NCBI GenBank assembly: GCA_945875845.1
Contig: CAMCMB010000022.1
Coordinates: 18,258 to 82,257, forward strand
DNA length: 64,000 nucleotides
Direction of reading: 5' to 3'
From: Pirellula staleyi DSM 6068
GTDB lineage: Bacteria > Planctomycetota > Planctomycetia > Pirellulales > Pirellulaceae
Numbering within the stretch: position 1 is the first letter of the stretch; each line of letters opens with the position of its first letter. The notes beneath the pieces were generated by a model that worked only from the letters and a program-made list of their open reading frames with translations, was not told the DNA's origin and did no database searches. The position numbers were made by a program, and so were the translations under genes. Shown in pieces: positions 37,172 to 46,408 of the stretch.

Positions 37172-39457
37172 TCAGGGAAGAGGAGGCAGTTTCGCCGAGT
37201 AATGCACGGCACGGCGGCGGTTGTCGTCGAACGCGAAGTGGAGCCACTGCTTGTCGGCGCTCACGAATCCGTCGGGGTAATTCATGCGGCCCTTCGGCCC
37301 GTCGCAGCTCTCGGCCTGCAGCACGCGCTGGTAGGGCCACGTCTTCATGCCGTCGAAGCTGATCCAGAGCGCCATCGGGCTACGATGCTTGCTGTTGGGA
37401 TTGTGCAAAATGGCGACGGTGTCGCCGCCGAGATTATAAAGCGTGGTCTTGCTGCCGGGATTCGGGATGGGCGTGGTGCTGGCAAACTCCGGCCAGGTCT
37501 TGCCGCCGTCGTTTGACTCCGCTTTGAACAGAAGCCCGCCGAGCCCGTCGGCGCGGATGACCATCGTGATACGACCATCGGGATGCTCGAAGAGATCGTT
37601 CTCGGCCCAGCCGAAGTAGCGGTCGTTCGGCGTGAGGCGGATGTTGCCGTGCTCGGTCCATGTCTTGCCACCGTCGCTGCTGATGAGCACACCGTTGCGT
37701 GGATTGGTGAAAGCGCGGTCGAGCGGCGTCTTGTGCTGCTCGTCATCGGGGCCGATGTAGTGCTGGAAGGGAATCATGATGCGGCCGTCTTTGCAGACGA
37801 TGTGCTTGCGAATAAAGGTGCGCTCCTTGAGCCGGCCCGGCACTTCCTGGGGCTTGCTCCACGTCTTGAAGGAGTCGTCGCTGGTGAGGAACCACGATCG
37901 CCAGTCATTCGCCCAGTGCTTCGAGTGCGTGGAAAAAAAAAGCGTGCTGCGCTGGCCAAGGATCATGAGCTCGGTCGGACCCTGGCCGATGGTTTTGCCC
38001 TCGCGGGGGAAGCCGACATCGAATCGCTCCAGCGGTGTCCATGTTTTGCCTTGGTCGGTGCTGCGCGTGATGCCTGTGTAGTTGAGCGGGCTCGGTTCGG
38101 TGTCGCCGCCGGCGAGCATGAAAAGAATCCACGAACCGTCGGGCAGCTCGCGCAGTGTGGTGTCGCAGACCATCTTGTTCGGTGTGACGCCATCGTAGGG
38201 GATGCTCCTGAAGTCCTGCTTCGCGTCCTCGATGCCTTGCGCGGTCCACTTCGGATCGGGTGTGATCGGCATGGGCAGATGGGGCGCGAGCGCCTTGTTC
38301 GCGAGCATCCGCAGCTTGGCGTCCTTGGAAATGATTTTGCCTGCGAGGATATCTTCCTCGCGGAACTTCGCCATCAGGATTTCCGCATCCGTGTGGCGGT
38401 TTCGATCATAGAGAATGTGGATGAGGCCGTCGGGCGACTCGAAACCATCGGGATACGAAACATCGGCGCGTTCATCGAGCAGCAGACCCTTGCTCCACGA
38501 TTTGCCTTCGTCGTCCGAAAGAAAAGCCGTCATGCTCGAGCGGCGCGGCAGCCGCACATTCACCGGGCCGTTCTTCACGAGCAAAATGCGGCCTGATTTC
38601 AGTCGGCGCAGGAAGAAGCGGGCGCTCACATTCTGCACCGTCGCCGCCTGCTTCGGTTTGCTCCAGGTCTTGCCGCCATCGCTCGAAAAGCTCTCGTGCG
38701 GCTGGCCCGAAGTGCGGGCCAGCATCCAGAGGCGGCCATCGTTCAGTTCGACCGTCATGTGCTCGTCGAACTGCCACATTGGGAACTGCACGCTGCCGCG
38801 TTCCGTCCACGACGCGCCTTCGTCGGTCGAGGCAAACACGCGAGCCGTCTTCCGGTGCCAGTCGGACACTGGCAACAGCCATGCGCCATCCTTGAGCACG
38901 GTCGGCTTGTTCAGCGTACAGCCCTCCTCAAACATAACGGGCGTGCTCCACGCAGGATCCGCCGCGTCGGGATCATCGCATCGCATGAACCAGTTCGTGA
39001 TGCGCTTCTGCGGATCGCCGAGCTGCTGGTCAAAGAAGAGCCACAAGCGTCCCTTCGGATCGGTCCACAGGTTCCCCACCAGCGCGCCGCTGAGCTGCTG
39101 CGAAGCGTCAGAGCGTGCGCCGACCGCCAGCCGCGGCTTCGACCAAGTCGCGCCATCGTTGTCGCTCGTCGCGAGCAGGAAATACCCATCTGGCTTGTCG
39201 CCCGTGCCTGTCCAGCAACCCCAGATGCGCCCCTTTGGCGTGCGATCCATTCCGATGATCATTGCGCCGGGACGCGCATCGTCCTGAAACTTCGCGCCGG
39301 GATTCGTGATGACCGACGGCGCCATTCCATCCTCTTTCCGAAGCTGCCGCGTCGTTTCGCCTGCTTCACACATGCTCGGAACCGCCAGGGTGAGCACGAT
39401 TGTCGCTACAAGTGTCCACAAACGCCTGGATCGCCGGGGGGATTGTCTCATCTTCAT
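37172..39457 (-). CDS. Large exported protein with two sialidase-like domains
   Basis: 761 residues from ATG 39457, preceded by AAGGAG. A signal peptide (LWTLVATIVLTLAVPSMC) is followed by two sialidase/BNR propellers. The first carries SDNDGATW, STDEGASW, SSDGGKTW and SDDEGKSW. The second, from about residue 380, carries STDQGKTW, SSDGGKTW and SNDGGKTW. It ends with YPDGFVSADKQWLHFAFDDN. Two consecutive propellers in one chain are unusual for true sialidases, which have one catalytic domain, so this may bind or cleave a repeating glycan. It is the first gene of the island operon. The longer frame to 39769 is discarded. Confidence 0.85.
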   Translation of the reverse strand: MKMRQSPRRSRRLWTLVATIVLTLAVPSMCEAGETTRQLRKEDGMAPSVITNPGAKFQDDARPGAMIIGMDRTPKGRIWGCWTGTGDKPDGYFLLATSDNDGATWSKPRLAVGARSDASQQLSGALVGNLWTDPKGRLWLFFDQQLGDPQKRITNWFMRCDDPDAADPAWSTPVMFEEGCTLNKPTVLKDGAWLLPVSDWHRKTARVFASTDEGASWTERGSVQFPMWQFDEHMTVELNDGRLWMLARTSGQPHESFSSDGGKTWSKPKQAATVQNVSARFFLRRLKSGRILLVKNGPVNVRLPRRSSMTAFLSDDEGKSWSKGLLLDERADVSYPDGFESPDGLIHILYDRNRHTDAEILMAKFREEDILAGKIISKDAKLRMLANKALAPHLPMPITPDPKWTAQGIEDAKQDFRSIPYDGVTPNKMVCDTTLRELPDGSWILFMLAGGDTEPSPLNYTGITRSTDQGKTWTPLERFDVGFPREGKTIGQGPTELMILGQRSTLFFSTHSKHWANDWRSWFLTSDDSFKTWSKPQEVPGRLKERTFIRKHIVCKDGRIMIPFQHYIGPDDEQHKTPLDRAFTNPRNGVLISSDGGKTWTEHGNIRLTPNDRYFGWAENDLFEHPDGRITMVIRADGLGGLLFKAESNDGGKTWPEFASTTPIPNPGSKTTLYNLGGDTVAILHNPNSKHRSPMALWISFDGMKTWPYQRVLQAESCDGPKGRMNYPDGFVSADKQWLHFAFDDNRRRAVHYSAKLPPLP

Positions 39458-39492
39458 GCTTTCTCCTTGTTGGTGTTGGTAGTTTCCTAAGT

Positions 39493-39612
39493 TCATTGGC
39501 CGAACCAGAATCTGTAGAGGTCCGCATTCTGCATGGAGAACCGGATCTTGACAGGCCTGTCGGACTCGGGCCAGACCACGATGTAGCCGGCGGGCAGCCA
39601 GTGGAGCGCGCG
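39493..39612 (-). pseudogene. Chimeric scrap of two island genes
   Basis: The frame reads HWLPAGYIVVWPE, which matches residues near the end of the sialidase-like gene at 31371-32621. It then runs directly into RPVKIRFSMQNADLYRFWF, which matches the very C-terminus of the glycosidase-like gene at 29515-31266. In the intact copies these segments are about 2 kb apart. So this is a leftover of a second copy of that pair, collapsed by a deletion. From 39613 to 39831 nothing is recognised. Confidence 0.8.
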
Positions 39613-39831
39613 GTAGTTGGCTGAATATTGCAGAAAACGAATTAAGCGCAATGACTCGCCAATGCCTACATTCTCGTCGCTTCGGTACAATCGACGCAAG
39701 TCGAGCGGAAACAAAGGCATGGGAGAATTCGACCAATACTCGGCAACGTGGTGTCGACTGGCAATTCAAGGTCGCAGATGCAAGGATAAAACTCCGATCC
39801 CTCTACCCCAAAATTAAAGTTGGACAGAGGA

Positions 39832-40851
39832 CTAGCCTTGCATGATGAATACTTCGCATTTGGGTAGCTTGGTCTTGAGTTCCTTGACGGCCTTCTCTCC
39901 TCCTTTGAATTGTTTGCCCATTAGTTTCACCTCTTTCAGATTGGGGAGATTTGCTAGCGGAGTCAAGTCGTATCCATCGACCCCTGTGCTTCCTAGCATG
40001 AGCGACTCCAGCGCGGGCATACCGTCGAAGTTTCCCAATCCGCCGTCCGTAATTCCCTTGCATCCGTCCAATGAAAGTTGCTTGAGTTTAGGCAAACGCA
40101 GTTGTTTTAGGCCCTCGTTCGTTATTGTCCCATAATTGAACTCGGCCCATTCCAAATTGCTCAATGTGTTGAGAGTTGCCGTTGATTCGTCGTTGATGTC
40201 TGCCGAATTGAGATGCAGGTATTCTAGCTGCGACATTCCTTTGAACACCTCAATTCCTTTCGGACCCAATGGAGTACGAAACGCCACTAATTTCTTTAGT
40301 TGCTTTAGCTGCGAAATTGCCGAGATCTCTTTGATTGGCAAATCTTGACAATGCAGTTCGAGTTCTACGAGACGTTGCAAAGCGGATAAATTTTTCATGC
40401 CGTCAGCGGTAACGACTCTGCTAAACACCACCAAACGCTTCAGTGGTGACGACGCGAGATGCGTCAGCCCCAAGCCAACCACACTGGTATGGGCCAAGGT
40501 GACATCTTCTAACGAAGTGGAACCAGCCAAGTTTTCAAGCGCTGCGTCGTCGATCGGAACTCGAACTATGTCCAGCAATTTCAGCTGGGGAACTACACCC
40601 TGCAAGGACTTTATTCCTTGGCTAGTCACTTGCGAACACTCCTGAAGCCTCAACTCCTTTAGCTGGCTGTTTTTCGCGACTTCATGAAGGTGGGAATCGG
40701 TTACATTTCTGCCGACCAAAGTCGCTGAAGCAACTTGCCCGGCAGCATTTTTTTCCAAGCGGATATCGGCAGAAGGCCTTGGTCCTTCGCAGCCACCAGC
40801 AACTGCAATAGCAGTCAAACAAAGTGGCCAGTAGCATGTCTTCGCATACAT
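39832..40851 (-). CDS. Leucine-rich-repeat lipoprotein
   Basis: 339 residues. The N-terminus has a lipobox (LTAIAVAGGC, Cys 21), so it is probably a membrane-anchored lipoprotein. The rest is built of about ten leucine-rich repeats of 22-25 residues (for example LKQLSLDGCKGITDGGL, LEYLHLNSADINDES, LKRLVVFSRVVTADG), a fold used for binding proteins. The start overlaps the previous stop by one base (TAATG), so it is coupled to the small lipoprotein gene. Partner unknown. Confidence 0.88.
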   Translation of the reverse strand: MYAKTCYWPLCLTAIAVAGGCEGPRPSADIRLEKNAAGQVASATLVGRNVTDSHLHEVAKNSQLKELRLQECSQVTSQGIKSLQGVVPQLKLLDIVRVPIDDAALENLAGSTSLEDVTLAHTSVVGLGLTHLASSPLKRLVVFSRVVTADGMKNLSALQRLVELELHCQDLPIKEISAISQLKQLKKLVAFRTPLGPKGIEVFKGMSQLEYLHLNSADINDESTATLNTLSNLEWAEFNYGTITNEGLKQLRLPKLKQLSLDGCKGITDGGLGNFDGMPALESLMLGSTGVDGYDLTPLANLPNLKEVKLMGKQFKGGEKAVKELKTKLPKCEVFIMQG

Positions 40852-41291
40852 TATTTTTTCCCCTTCTTCTTGGATTCGAGGCTAAAATCGGCGGTGTTAG
40901 AACCCGATTTAACTTCGAACGTAAAGTCATGAAAGGGTAATGAAGCATTGCCCAGTTCTTGAGGGGTCGCCACGTCACTTGAGCTTTCGAAGCCTTTCGA
41001 GATAACGACCTTATGTTCGCCCACCAACGCACCTCTGGTCTGATCAATCACTAGGCTGAGACTGTACTTGCCATTGCTATCGGTTACGCCAGAAGACGAA
41101 GGCGATTCACCATCTGATACATTGATCGGCGTAAAGTCTACCGAAGCGTTCGGCAGTGGTTTCCCATCGAGTGTGATCGTCCCCGTCACTTGGCCCTCTT
41201 GGAATTTACCGCCGCACCCCAGGCTCGTGAGCAATACCATAACTGACATGAGCAACGGATGATAATTCCTAGATCCGGTTCGGGACTGCAT
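40851..41291 (-). CDS. Carboxypeptidase-regulatory-like lipoprotein
   Basis: 146 residues. A signal with lipobox (MVLLTSLGCGG) is followed by one beta-sandwich domain of the transthyretin/carboxypeptidase-regulatory type: GQVTGTITLDGKPLPNASVDF, SDGESPSSSGVTDSNGKYSL, VGEHKVVISKG. It ends in a lysine-rich tail. This small lipoprotein class is very common next to DUF1559 genes in planctomycetes, as here (DUF1559 gene 158 bases upstream). Likely located at the outer envelope; role unknown. Confidence 0.9.
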   Translation of the reverse strand: MQSRTGSRNYHPLLMSVMVLLTSLGCGGKFQEGQVTGTITLDGKPLPNASVDFTPINVSDGESPSSSGVTDSNGKYSLSLVIDQTRGALVGEHKVVISKGFESSSDVATPQELGNASLPFHDFTFEVKSGSNTADFSLESKKKGKK

Positions 41292-41449
41292 TTAATGGGC
41301 TCTCTTTCCTGATTAAAAATTGGGGTTGATGGTTTTTGAAGCGTATCGAAAGTCGAAGGCGGACAAAGTCCTAAATCGCAACACTCGCCGAGCAGCGAAC
41401 AGAACGTTGCTCTGCGAGAAAAGCTATTTTCAGCCAATAATTGCGCCGA

Positions 41450-42511
41450 CTATTCCAGGTTGGCGATAACCTCGCCACCGCTGATGGTAGCCATGGCTGG
41501 AAGCACTCCCATTACTGTTGGCGGAGTCGCATTACTAGCTGGTGAAACTCCCAGATCCACGTTTGAACTGATCGCGCGAACTGATCCATCAGCAAATGCC
41601 CACTGTAGTACACCCGAGTGCATGCTGCCCCAACCGCGTTTGCACGGATTGTCTCCTCCCGGTCCATTGGTACCGCAGCGGTTGTAATCCGCGATTAAGT
41701 GACGAGGCTGTCCTACTGTAACAGTGGATTGGGCATACGAAGTGTACGAATAGCCCCAGAAGGTTCGTCTGCGTGGAACTGTGATCGTGCTGTACTCTCC
41801 TATCACCATCGTGTTCGAAGTTCCATCGGTTATTCCGCCAATCTTGGTTTGAGTTGCACCGTGAACCGCACCCCCTGTAGCAGTAAAGCCTCCATGAGAT
41901 CCACCAACCGTGAACAAAACTCCTCGGTTGGCTGTGTGCCATGCGTGTGGCCCGTTCGAGTCCATATACGCAATGCCGCGATATCCTGCACCGCTCACAG
42001 CACGATAGGAACTTGTTCGATAATTTTTGTCGCTGCCGGGGCCGGTGGCTGGCCTCTCGATCAAGCCAGCTCCAGGATCAGATGGGCAGTTGTAGGACGG
42101 AATCAATGTCTCTACTACGGGGCCATTGACATCGGTAGCCGGACGCGGTGTAGCTGCCGGCGCCCGGCCAGGCAGTGAGTCATTAAATAACGCAAAGTCG
42201 TATTGATTATAAAGGTTCGTCTGTTCGATGAATGGAAGTATAGACAATGCCCAATTACTTGCGCTTGGTGTCCCGCAACAACCACCAGGCATAACAGCAC
42301 CTGCCGGGAAGGTCTTGTAAGACGATTCATAGTTGTGCAACGCCAAGCCCATCTGCTTGAGGTTGTTGCTGCATTGCATGCGTCGCGCCGCTTCCCGAGC
42401 TGCTTGCACAGCAGGTAGCAGTAACCCAACAAGGATGCCGATGATCGCAATCACGACCAACAACTCGACCAACGTAAACCCTCGATTGGGTCGCACTGTA
42501 ACTTGTTTCAT
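41450..42511 (-). CDS. DUF1559 prepilin-like protein
   Basis: 353 residues. A short basic leader and a prepilin cleavage/methylation motif, GFTLVELLVVIAIIGILVG, begin the protein. The DUF1559 hallmark follows: AREAARRMQCSNNLKQMGLA then LHNYESSYKTFP. The body holds the family features PSYNCPSDPG, GGITDGTSNTMVIGE, HSGVLQWAFADGSVRAIS. It is a type II secretion/pilin-like major pseudopilin relative that planctomycetes carry in dozens of copies. It is the likely first gene of an operon with two lipoproteins. 41292-41449 holds no gene. Confidence 0.95.
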   Translation of the reverse strand: MKQVTVRPNRGFTLVELLVVIAIIGILVGLLLPAVQAAREAARRMQCSNNLKQMGLALHNYESSYKTFPAGAVMPGGCCGTPSASNWALSILPFIEQTNLYNQYDFALFNDSLPGRAPAATPRPATDVNGPVVETLIPSYNCPSDPGAGLIERPATGPGSDKNYRTSSYRAVSGAGYRGIAYMDSNGPHAWHTANRGVLFTVGGSHGGFTATGGAVHGATQTKIGGITDGTSNTMVIGEYSTITVPRRRTFWGYSYTSYAQSTVTVGQPRHLIADYNRCGTNGPGGDNPCKRGWGSMHSGVLQWAFADGSVRAISSNVDLGVSPASNATPPTVMGVLPAMATISGGEVIANLE

Positions 42512-42729
42512 TTTCTAACTCCGGAGAAGATCTGAAAGAAGCGAAAAACTAAGGCGTGATGCACGAACTAAATTGCGTGAACCTAACGATTTTGCACCTG
42601 AGTGAGCCCGAGGCCAATGATGCCAATACGTTTTTGGTCGGTAGAGTTCATATCCAATTTAATGTTATTTTGCACAATCAGTGAACAGCATGCGATTGAT
42701 GCCAATTGACTTGCGAAAACTGCCAAAGT

Positions 42730-42793
42730 AGTAGTGGGATTCGCCAGAATTCTCTAATGGACTCCAATGGATAGGAATTCTGGCGAATCCCCC
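42730..42793. repeat. GAATTC palindromic repeat, inverted pair
   Basis: Two units of the dispersed repeat face each other (42730-42754 and 42773-42793) just past the 3' end of the AraC-type gene. Apart from this pair the gap 42512-42801 shows nothing recognised; the DUF1559 promoter should lie at its left end. Confidence 0.82.
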
Positions 42794-42801
42794 TATCGCC
42801 A

Positions 42802-43647
42802 TTAACCTCGCCCGCTTGCTCGAAATGTCGATGGGGTGCTCTTAGTGTTTCGTCGGAACCATTGACTAAAATAGGCTTCACTGGAGAAGTCCAGCCGCCA
42901 AGCAACTTCCTTGATAGATAGCCGTTCGTCAGCCAACAGGAGTTTCGCTTGATCCAGTCGTGTACGGCGCAGAAACTCGTGCAGGCTTTCATGCTGAGTC
43001 GCTCTGAACGACAATCTCAAACCAGAATAGCTAACATGCGCGATCCTCGCCAATTCGGCTGCACGCCATGCTCGTGCAGGATCGGAAAGCACCGCGTCCA
43101 TAACTCTGGAAACTGCCTTCGGGATATCTTGATGCTCTGTCGCAAGCACTTGACGCATAGCGAGCAAGCGACCGAGCAGTTGAGTCAGCGTCTCATGTAC
43201 TTTCCACTCGTAGCCGGCTGGGCGTCGCATTATGAGTTGCAACAACCGTTGTTGAGCCGTTTCGAAAAAGTGAAAGTCGGTTGAACCGGCAAAGTGAAAT
43301 TCGCCGACCCCACACAACGTCTCCAACCAAGCATCCAGCCCTGGTCCGGAGAAACGCACACCAATCGTCTCCAACCGCTGCCCCGATAGCGGCTCATAAG
43401 TGCGAGGTTGCCGCGTATCGACTAACCAGCAACGCGGCCCGGTGCTCAGCTCCCATCGCTGACCCGACTGCAACAACACGCCGCTTCCAGCAACAACGAA
43501 AAAAAGAAAGACACCAGACTTATCAGGTTTAGGATGAACCTCTGGCTCATCGCGCCATGCTCGCCCTACGGAAAAGAGATGCCACAATAATCGTCTAGCA
43601 ACAGGCGATGGTTCAATTTGACGGAGTTGAACAAATGAGATTGTCAT
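42802..43647 (-). CDS. AraC family transcriptional regulator
   Basis: 281 residues from ATG 43647 (MTISFVQLRQIEPSPVA); the frame back to 43677 is not needed. An N-terminal cupin-like sensing domain (SGVFLFFVVAGSGVLLQSG, WLVDTRQPRTYEP) is followed by a C-terminal double helix-turn-helix. The helices read WRAAELARIAHVSYSGLRLSF and LSIKEVAWRLDFSSEAYFSQW, ending FRRNTKSTPSTFR. It probably controls sugar or glycan genes. Its start overlaps the stop of the exported protein upstream (ATGA), so the two are co-transcribed. Confidence 0.9.
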   Translation of the reverse strand: MTISFVQLRQIEPSPVARRLLWHLFSVGRAWRDEPEVHPKPDKSGVFLFFVVAGSGVLLQSGQRWELSTGPRCWLVDTRQPRTYEPLSGQRLETIGVRFSGPGLDAWLETLCGVGEFHFAGSTDFHFFETAQQRLLQLIMRRPAGYEWKVHETLTQLLGRLLAMRQVLATEHQDIPKAVSRVMDAVLSDPARAWRAAELARIAHVSYSGLRLSFRATQHESLHEFLRRTRLDQAKLLLADERLSIKEVAWRLDFSSEAYFSQWFRRNTKSTPSTFRASGRG

Positions 43648-44675
43648 AGACCACCAAGTACAGCGGGAACGAGCCAACAGCGCGCATTGCTTCTTCCATA
43701 CAAAACCAAGGTGCAGTTGGGCACAAAGGGTTTTGTTTCACCGACAATCCATGCATTGCCGTCTCGGCTGGTGGTGAAATGATAGTTTCCTCCGTCATTA
43801 CGGCAGATCGCCATCCAACTACCGTCCGGCAAACGGTTTATGGCTGATTCGCTGAGCTGCTGCGACTGTGGTTCTTTGTAATGGGCGATGATCTCGAAAG
43901 TCACGAAGTCATCGTGCAACACGGCGAGAGCGTTTTGTTTGCCAGGAAAATTGTTAAGCGCTACGTAGTTCCGACCATCGAACTCCTTGAACGAATCAAA
44001 GATATACAGGCTATGGTTTATCGGCGGCTTCGTGAAACCCTGAGCCGCTGCATCGGCATGGAAATGGCGAGGTTGCATATCGAAGATACCTGCCGCCGTC
44101 TTGAGATTTGCTTTGTGGATACTCTCCTCAAAGGTCTGCGTACGGAGATCGAAGTCGCGATACCAAGTCTGTTCGTGCTCCGACTTACTGCAAAAGTAGG
44201 TCCGCAGCGTCTGCTCGTCCTTCCGAATGATGCGCGGCACGAAGACCTGCGACTTAGGCAGGGTGACGTTCGCAAACGCCTGGCCTGCTCTTGCCATCGG
44301 GATGGTCTTTTCCACTCCTAGCGTCTTCAAGTTCACCACCGTCAACACGCAATACATCGCCGCGCCGGCGCCGTGCCCTAGTGCGACATCGTTGTCGTGC
44401 TCGACGATGTAGGCTCGCTCCCCGACGCACACAAACTCCGCATCGTGCGCCCCATTCACCTTTGGCGCGGTGACTTTGACGAGCCGTCTCATCACTTTAT
44501 CTCCCGCCAGCGCGGCATCCCATCCAGTGGGTAAGAGACTGGTCTGTCGCGCAACGTTCCTGACTTGCTCGACAAGTGGGTCGGCCTCGCTAAGCTTGAC
44601 CGCAGTGTCTTGCACACTCAGCAATGCCCACGGAAAAAGTAACACGACACTGAGGATGGCGAGCATTCTTTTCAT
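43644..44675 (-). CDS. Exported protein, sialidase-like fold suspected
   Basis: 343 residues from ATG 44675 (MKRMLAILSVVLLFPWALL signal peptide); a TTG lies three codons earlier. No catalytic motif is certain. The arrangement of short beta-rich repeats (FVCVGERAYIVEHDNDVAL, YCVLTVVNLKTLGVEK, INRLPDGSWMAICRNDGG, FTTSRDGNAWIVGE) resembles a propeller with one degenerate Asp box (SRDGNAW). The last residues (CTLVLYGRSNARCWLVPAV) do not look like a usual end, so the gene may be cut short at the AraC gene. It is divergent from the XylR-type regulator at 44874, which may control it. Confidence 0.6.
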   Translation of the reverse strand: MKRMLAILSVVLLFPWALLSVQDTAVKLSEADPLVEQVRNVARQTSLLPTGWDAALAGDKVMRRLVKVTAPKVNGAHDAEFVCVGERAYIVEHDNDVALGHGAGAAMYCVLTVVNLKTLGVEKTIPMARAGQAFANVTLPKSQVFVPRIIRKDEQTLRTYFCSKSEHEQTWYRDFDLRTQTFEESIHKANLKTAAGIFDMQPRHFHADAAAQGFTKPPINHSLYIFDSFKEFDGRNYVALNNFPGKQNALAVLHDDFVTFEIIAHYKEPQSQQLSESAINRLPDGSWMAICRNDGGNYHFTTSRDGNAWIVGETKPFVPNCTLVLYGRSNARCWLVPAVLGGL

Positions 44676-44873
44676 AGTTCTCAACTGTGCCTTTAACTTT
44701 GGTGGTGATAGGGACTATCTCATTCAGACATCCTTACCAAAGAATTACTTGATTATGGCCATATTGGGTGTTAAACTCCATTGCCAAGAATCTTCAAAGT
44801 ATTGCGTAACTTTGTCAAATAGCGATTTTAAGAACTGACACCCCATGGAAGGTTCGTGACACGATGAAACGCT

Positions 44874-46043
44874 ATGAGTAACCGACCTCACGTAGCCCTC
44901 TTGATCGAAACATCGCGTGGACATGGGCGACAAATCATCGAAGGTGTTGCTCGATACGCAGCCGAACATGGCTCGTGGTTGCTCCGTCTTGAACCGCGGA
45001 ATATCGACGATCGACCGCCCCGTTGGCTGAGAACTTGGCAAGGTGATGGAATCATCGTTCGCTGCGATACGCCCCAGATGGCACGAGCAGTATTGGAAAC
45101 GAGGATTCCCGTGATCGATGTGCGTGGCGGAGTACCCGAAGCAGGACTGCCGCTGGTAGGAGTCGATAACGCGCCGGTCGTTGAAGCAGCTTTCGAACAC
45201 TTTCGCCAACGCGGCTTTCGCCATTTCGCCTGGTGTGAGTTCTTTCGTAAACCGCGAGTCTGGATCGACTGGCGGCGGGAGCGATTTCAGCAACTGGTCA
45301 CTGAAGCCGGTTCAACCTGCAACGTCTTTCGGACCAAGCAAAATCCGCGAGCCAGGTGGCGAAGCACTACCTCATCACCGAAGGATATGCAGGAATTGAT
45401 CGAGTGGTTAAATAGTTTGCCACGACCCATCGCGATTCTTGCATGTGACGACGAACAAGCACACTTGGTTCTCGACGTCGCACTGACGCTGGGCCTACGT
45501 GTTCCGGAAGACGCCGCAGTGATGGGAATCGATAATGATGAAGTCTTCTGCCGCATTTCCAATCCGCCGCTGAGCAGCGTGGACGTCAATGCAGTCGCCG
45601 TCGGATACAAGGCGGCTGAAGTTCTTGCCAGACGGATGCAGGGACGCCGTGTTGCTAGGCGCACCATGATGCCACCTCGTGGTGTGGTGACACGGCTGTC
45701 AACGGACATGATCGCCGTCGACGACCCGGAAGCCGCGGCTGCCATCCGGTTCATTCGCGAGAATGCCTGTCAGCCCGTAACTGCTGAGGATGTCGCCGCG
45801 CATCTGGCAGTCTCGCGCAGTACGCTCGATCGCTGCCTGCAAGCGGCGGTGGGGCAATCGGCAACCGCCGCGATCATGCAAATTCGACTTGCACGTGTTA
45901 AGACCGATCTTGCCGAAACGGAACTCTCGTTACAAGCCATTGCATCGCGAGCCGGCTTTGTCTCCGTCCAGCATCTGGCCAATCTCTTTCGCGACCGAGT
46001 CGGCATGACGCCCGGTCGCTATCGCCAGAACATGAGACATTAG
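44874..46043 (+). CDS. XylR-type AraC family regulator
   Basis: 389 residues, complete. The N-terminal two thirds form a LacI/periplasmic-binding-like sensor (HVALLIETSRGHGRQIIEGV, PLVGVDNAPVVEAAFEHFRQRG, ILACDDEQAHLVLDVALTLG, VMGIDNDEVFCRISNPPLSSV). The C-terminal part is an AraC double helix-turn-helix (VTAEDVAAHLAVSRSTLDR, LSLQAIASRAGFVSVQHLA, MTPGRYRQ). This type is frequent in planctomycetes next to sugar-degrading genes. It is transcribed away from the exported protein at 44675, and the 198-base gap between them should hold both promoters. Confidence 0.93.
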   Translation: MSNRPHVALLIETSRGHGRQIIEGVARYAAEHGSWLLRLEPRNIDDRPPRWLRTWQGDGIIVRCDTPQMARAVLETRIPVIDVRGGVPEAGLPLVGVDNAPVVEAAFEHFRQRGFRHFAWCEFFRKPRVWIDWRRERFQQLVTEAGSTCNVFRTKQNPRARWRSTTSSPKDMQELIEWLNSLPRPIAILACDDEQAHLVLDVALTLGLRVPEDAAVMGIDNDEVFCRISNPPLSSVDVNAVAVGYKAAEVLARRMQGRRVARRTMMPPRGVVTRLSTDMIAVDDPEAAAAIRFIRENACQPVTAEDVAAHLAVSRSTLDRCLQAAVGQSATAAIMQIRLARVKTDLAETELSLQAIASRAGFVSVQHLANLFRDRVGMTPGRYRQNMRH

Positions 46044-46165
46044 GCGAGTTGCAAAAGAGATGATAACACGATGCTTCGCAACGAAGTCGATCAAGGTCGT
46101 CCTTCGGGATTGCGAGGCCGGTCAGCAGCGGGGCGGCGAGGAGAGTGTGTTTCATGATTCGATTA

Positions 46166-46372
46166 CTAGACAAACTTCACCTCCACTTTGGGCAACAGCG
46201 CTTTGACTTTGGCCTGGGTTTCATCGGGGTAGCCTTTGCCGTAGCGGACGAGCGTTAGGGTTTTAAGATGGGCGAAGGCTTGCAGTCCCGTTTGACCAAA
46301 CCTGCCTGGAGAGGATTCGAAGTTTTTTCTGATCGAACTATAAAAGTCAAACAAGACCAGGATGAGGTCCAA
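46166..46372 (-). pseudogene. C-terminal scrap of a leucine-rich-repeat protein
   Basis: The last 40 residues (LQAFAHLKTLTLVRYGKG, YPDETQAKVKALLPKVEVKFV) look like the end of a leucine-rich-repeat protein, comparable to the close of the lipoprotein at 39832 (LKTKLPKCEVFIMQG). The first 28 residues do not belong and no start is convincing. Only about 46166-46300 is real homologous sequence. It sits between the XylR-type regulator and the sulfatase. Confidence 0.6.
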
Positions 46373-46408
46373 TTTGCCGCGATGGTCGTCTACTCAGAAT
46401 TAAGGTGC

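Noticed and set aside
37583..38596. A 337-residue plus-strand open frame
   Set aside because: Antisense shadow of the double sialidase-like gene.
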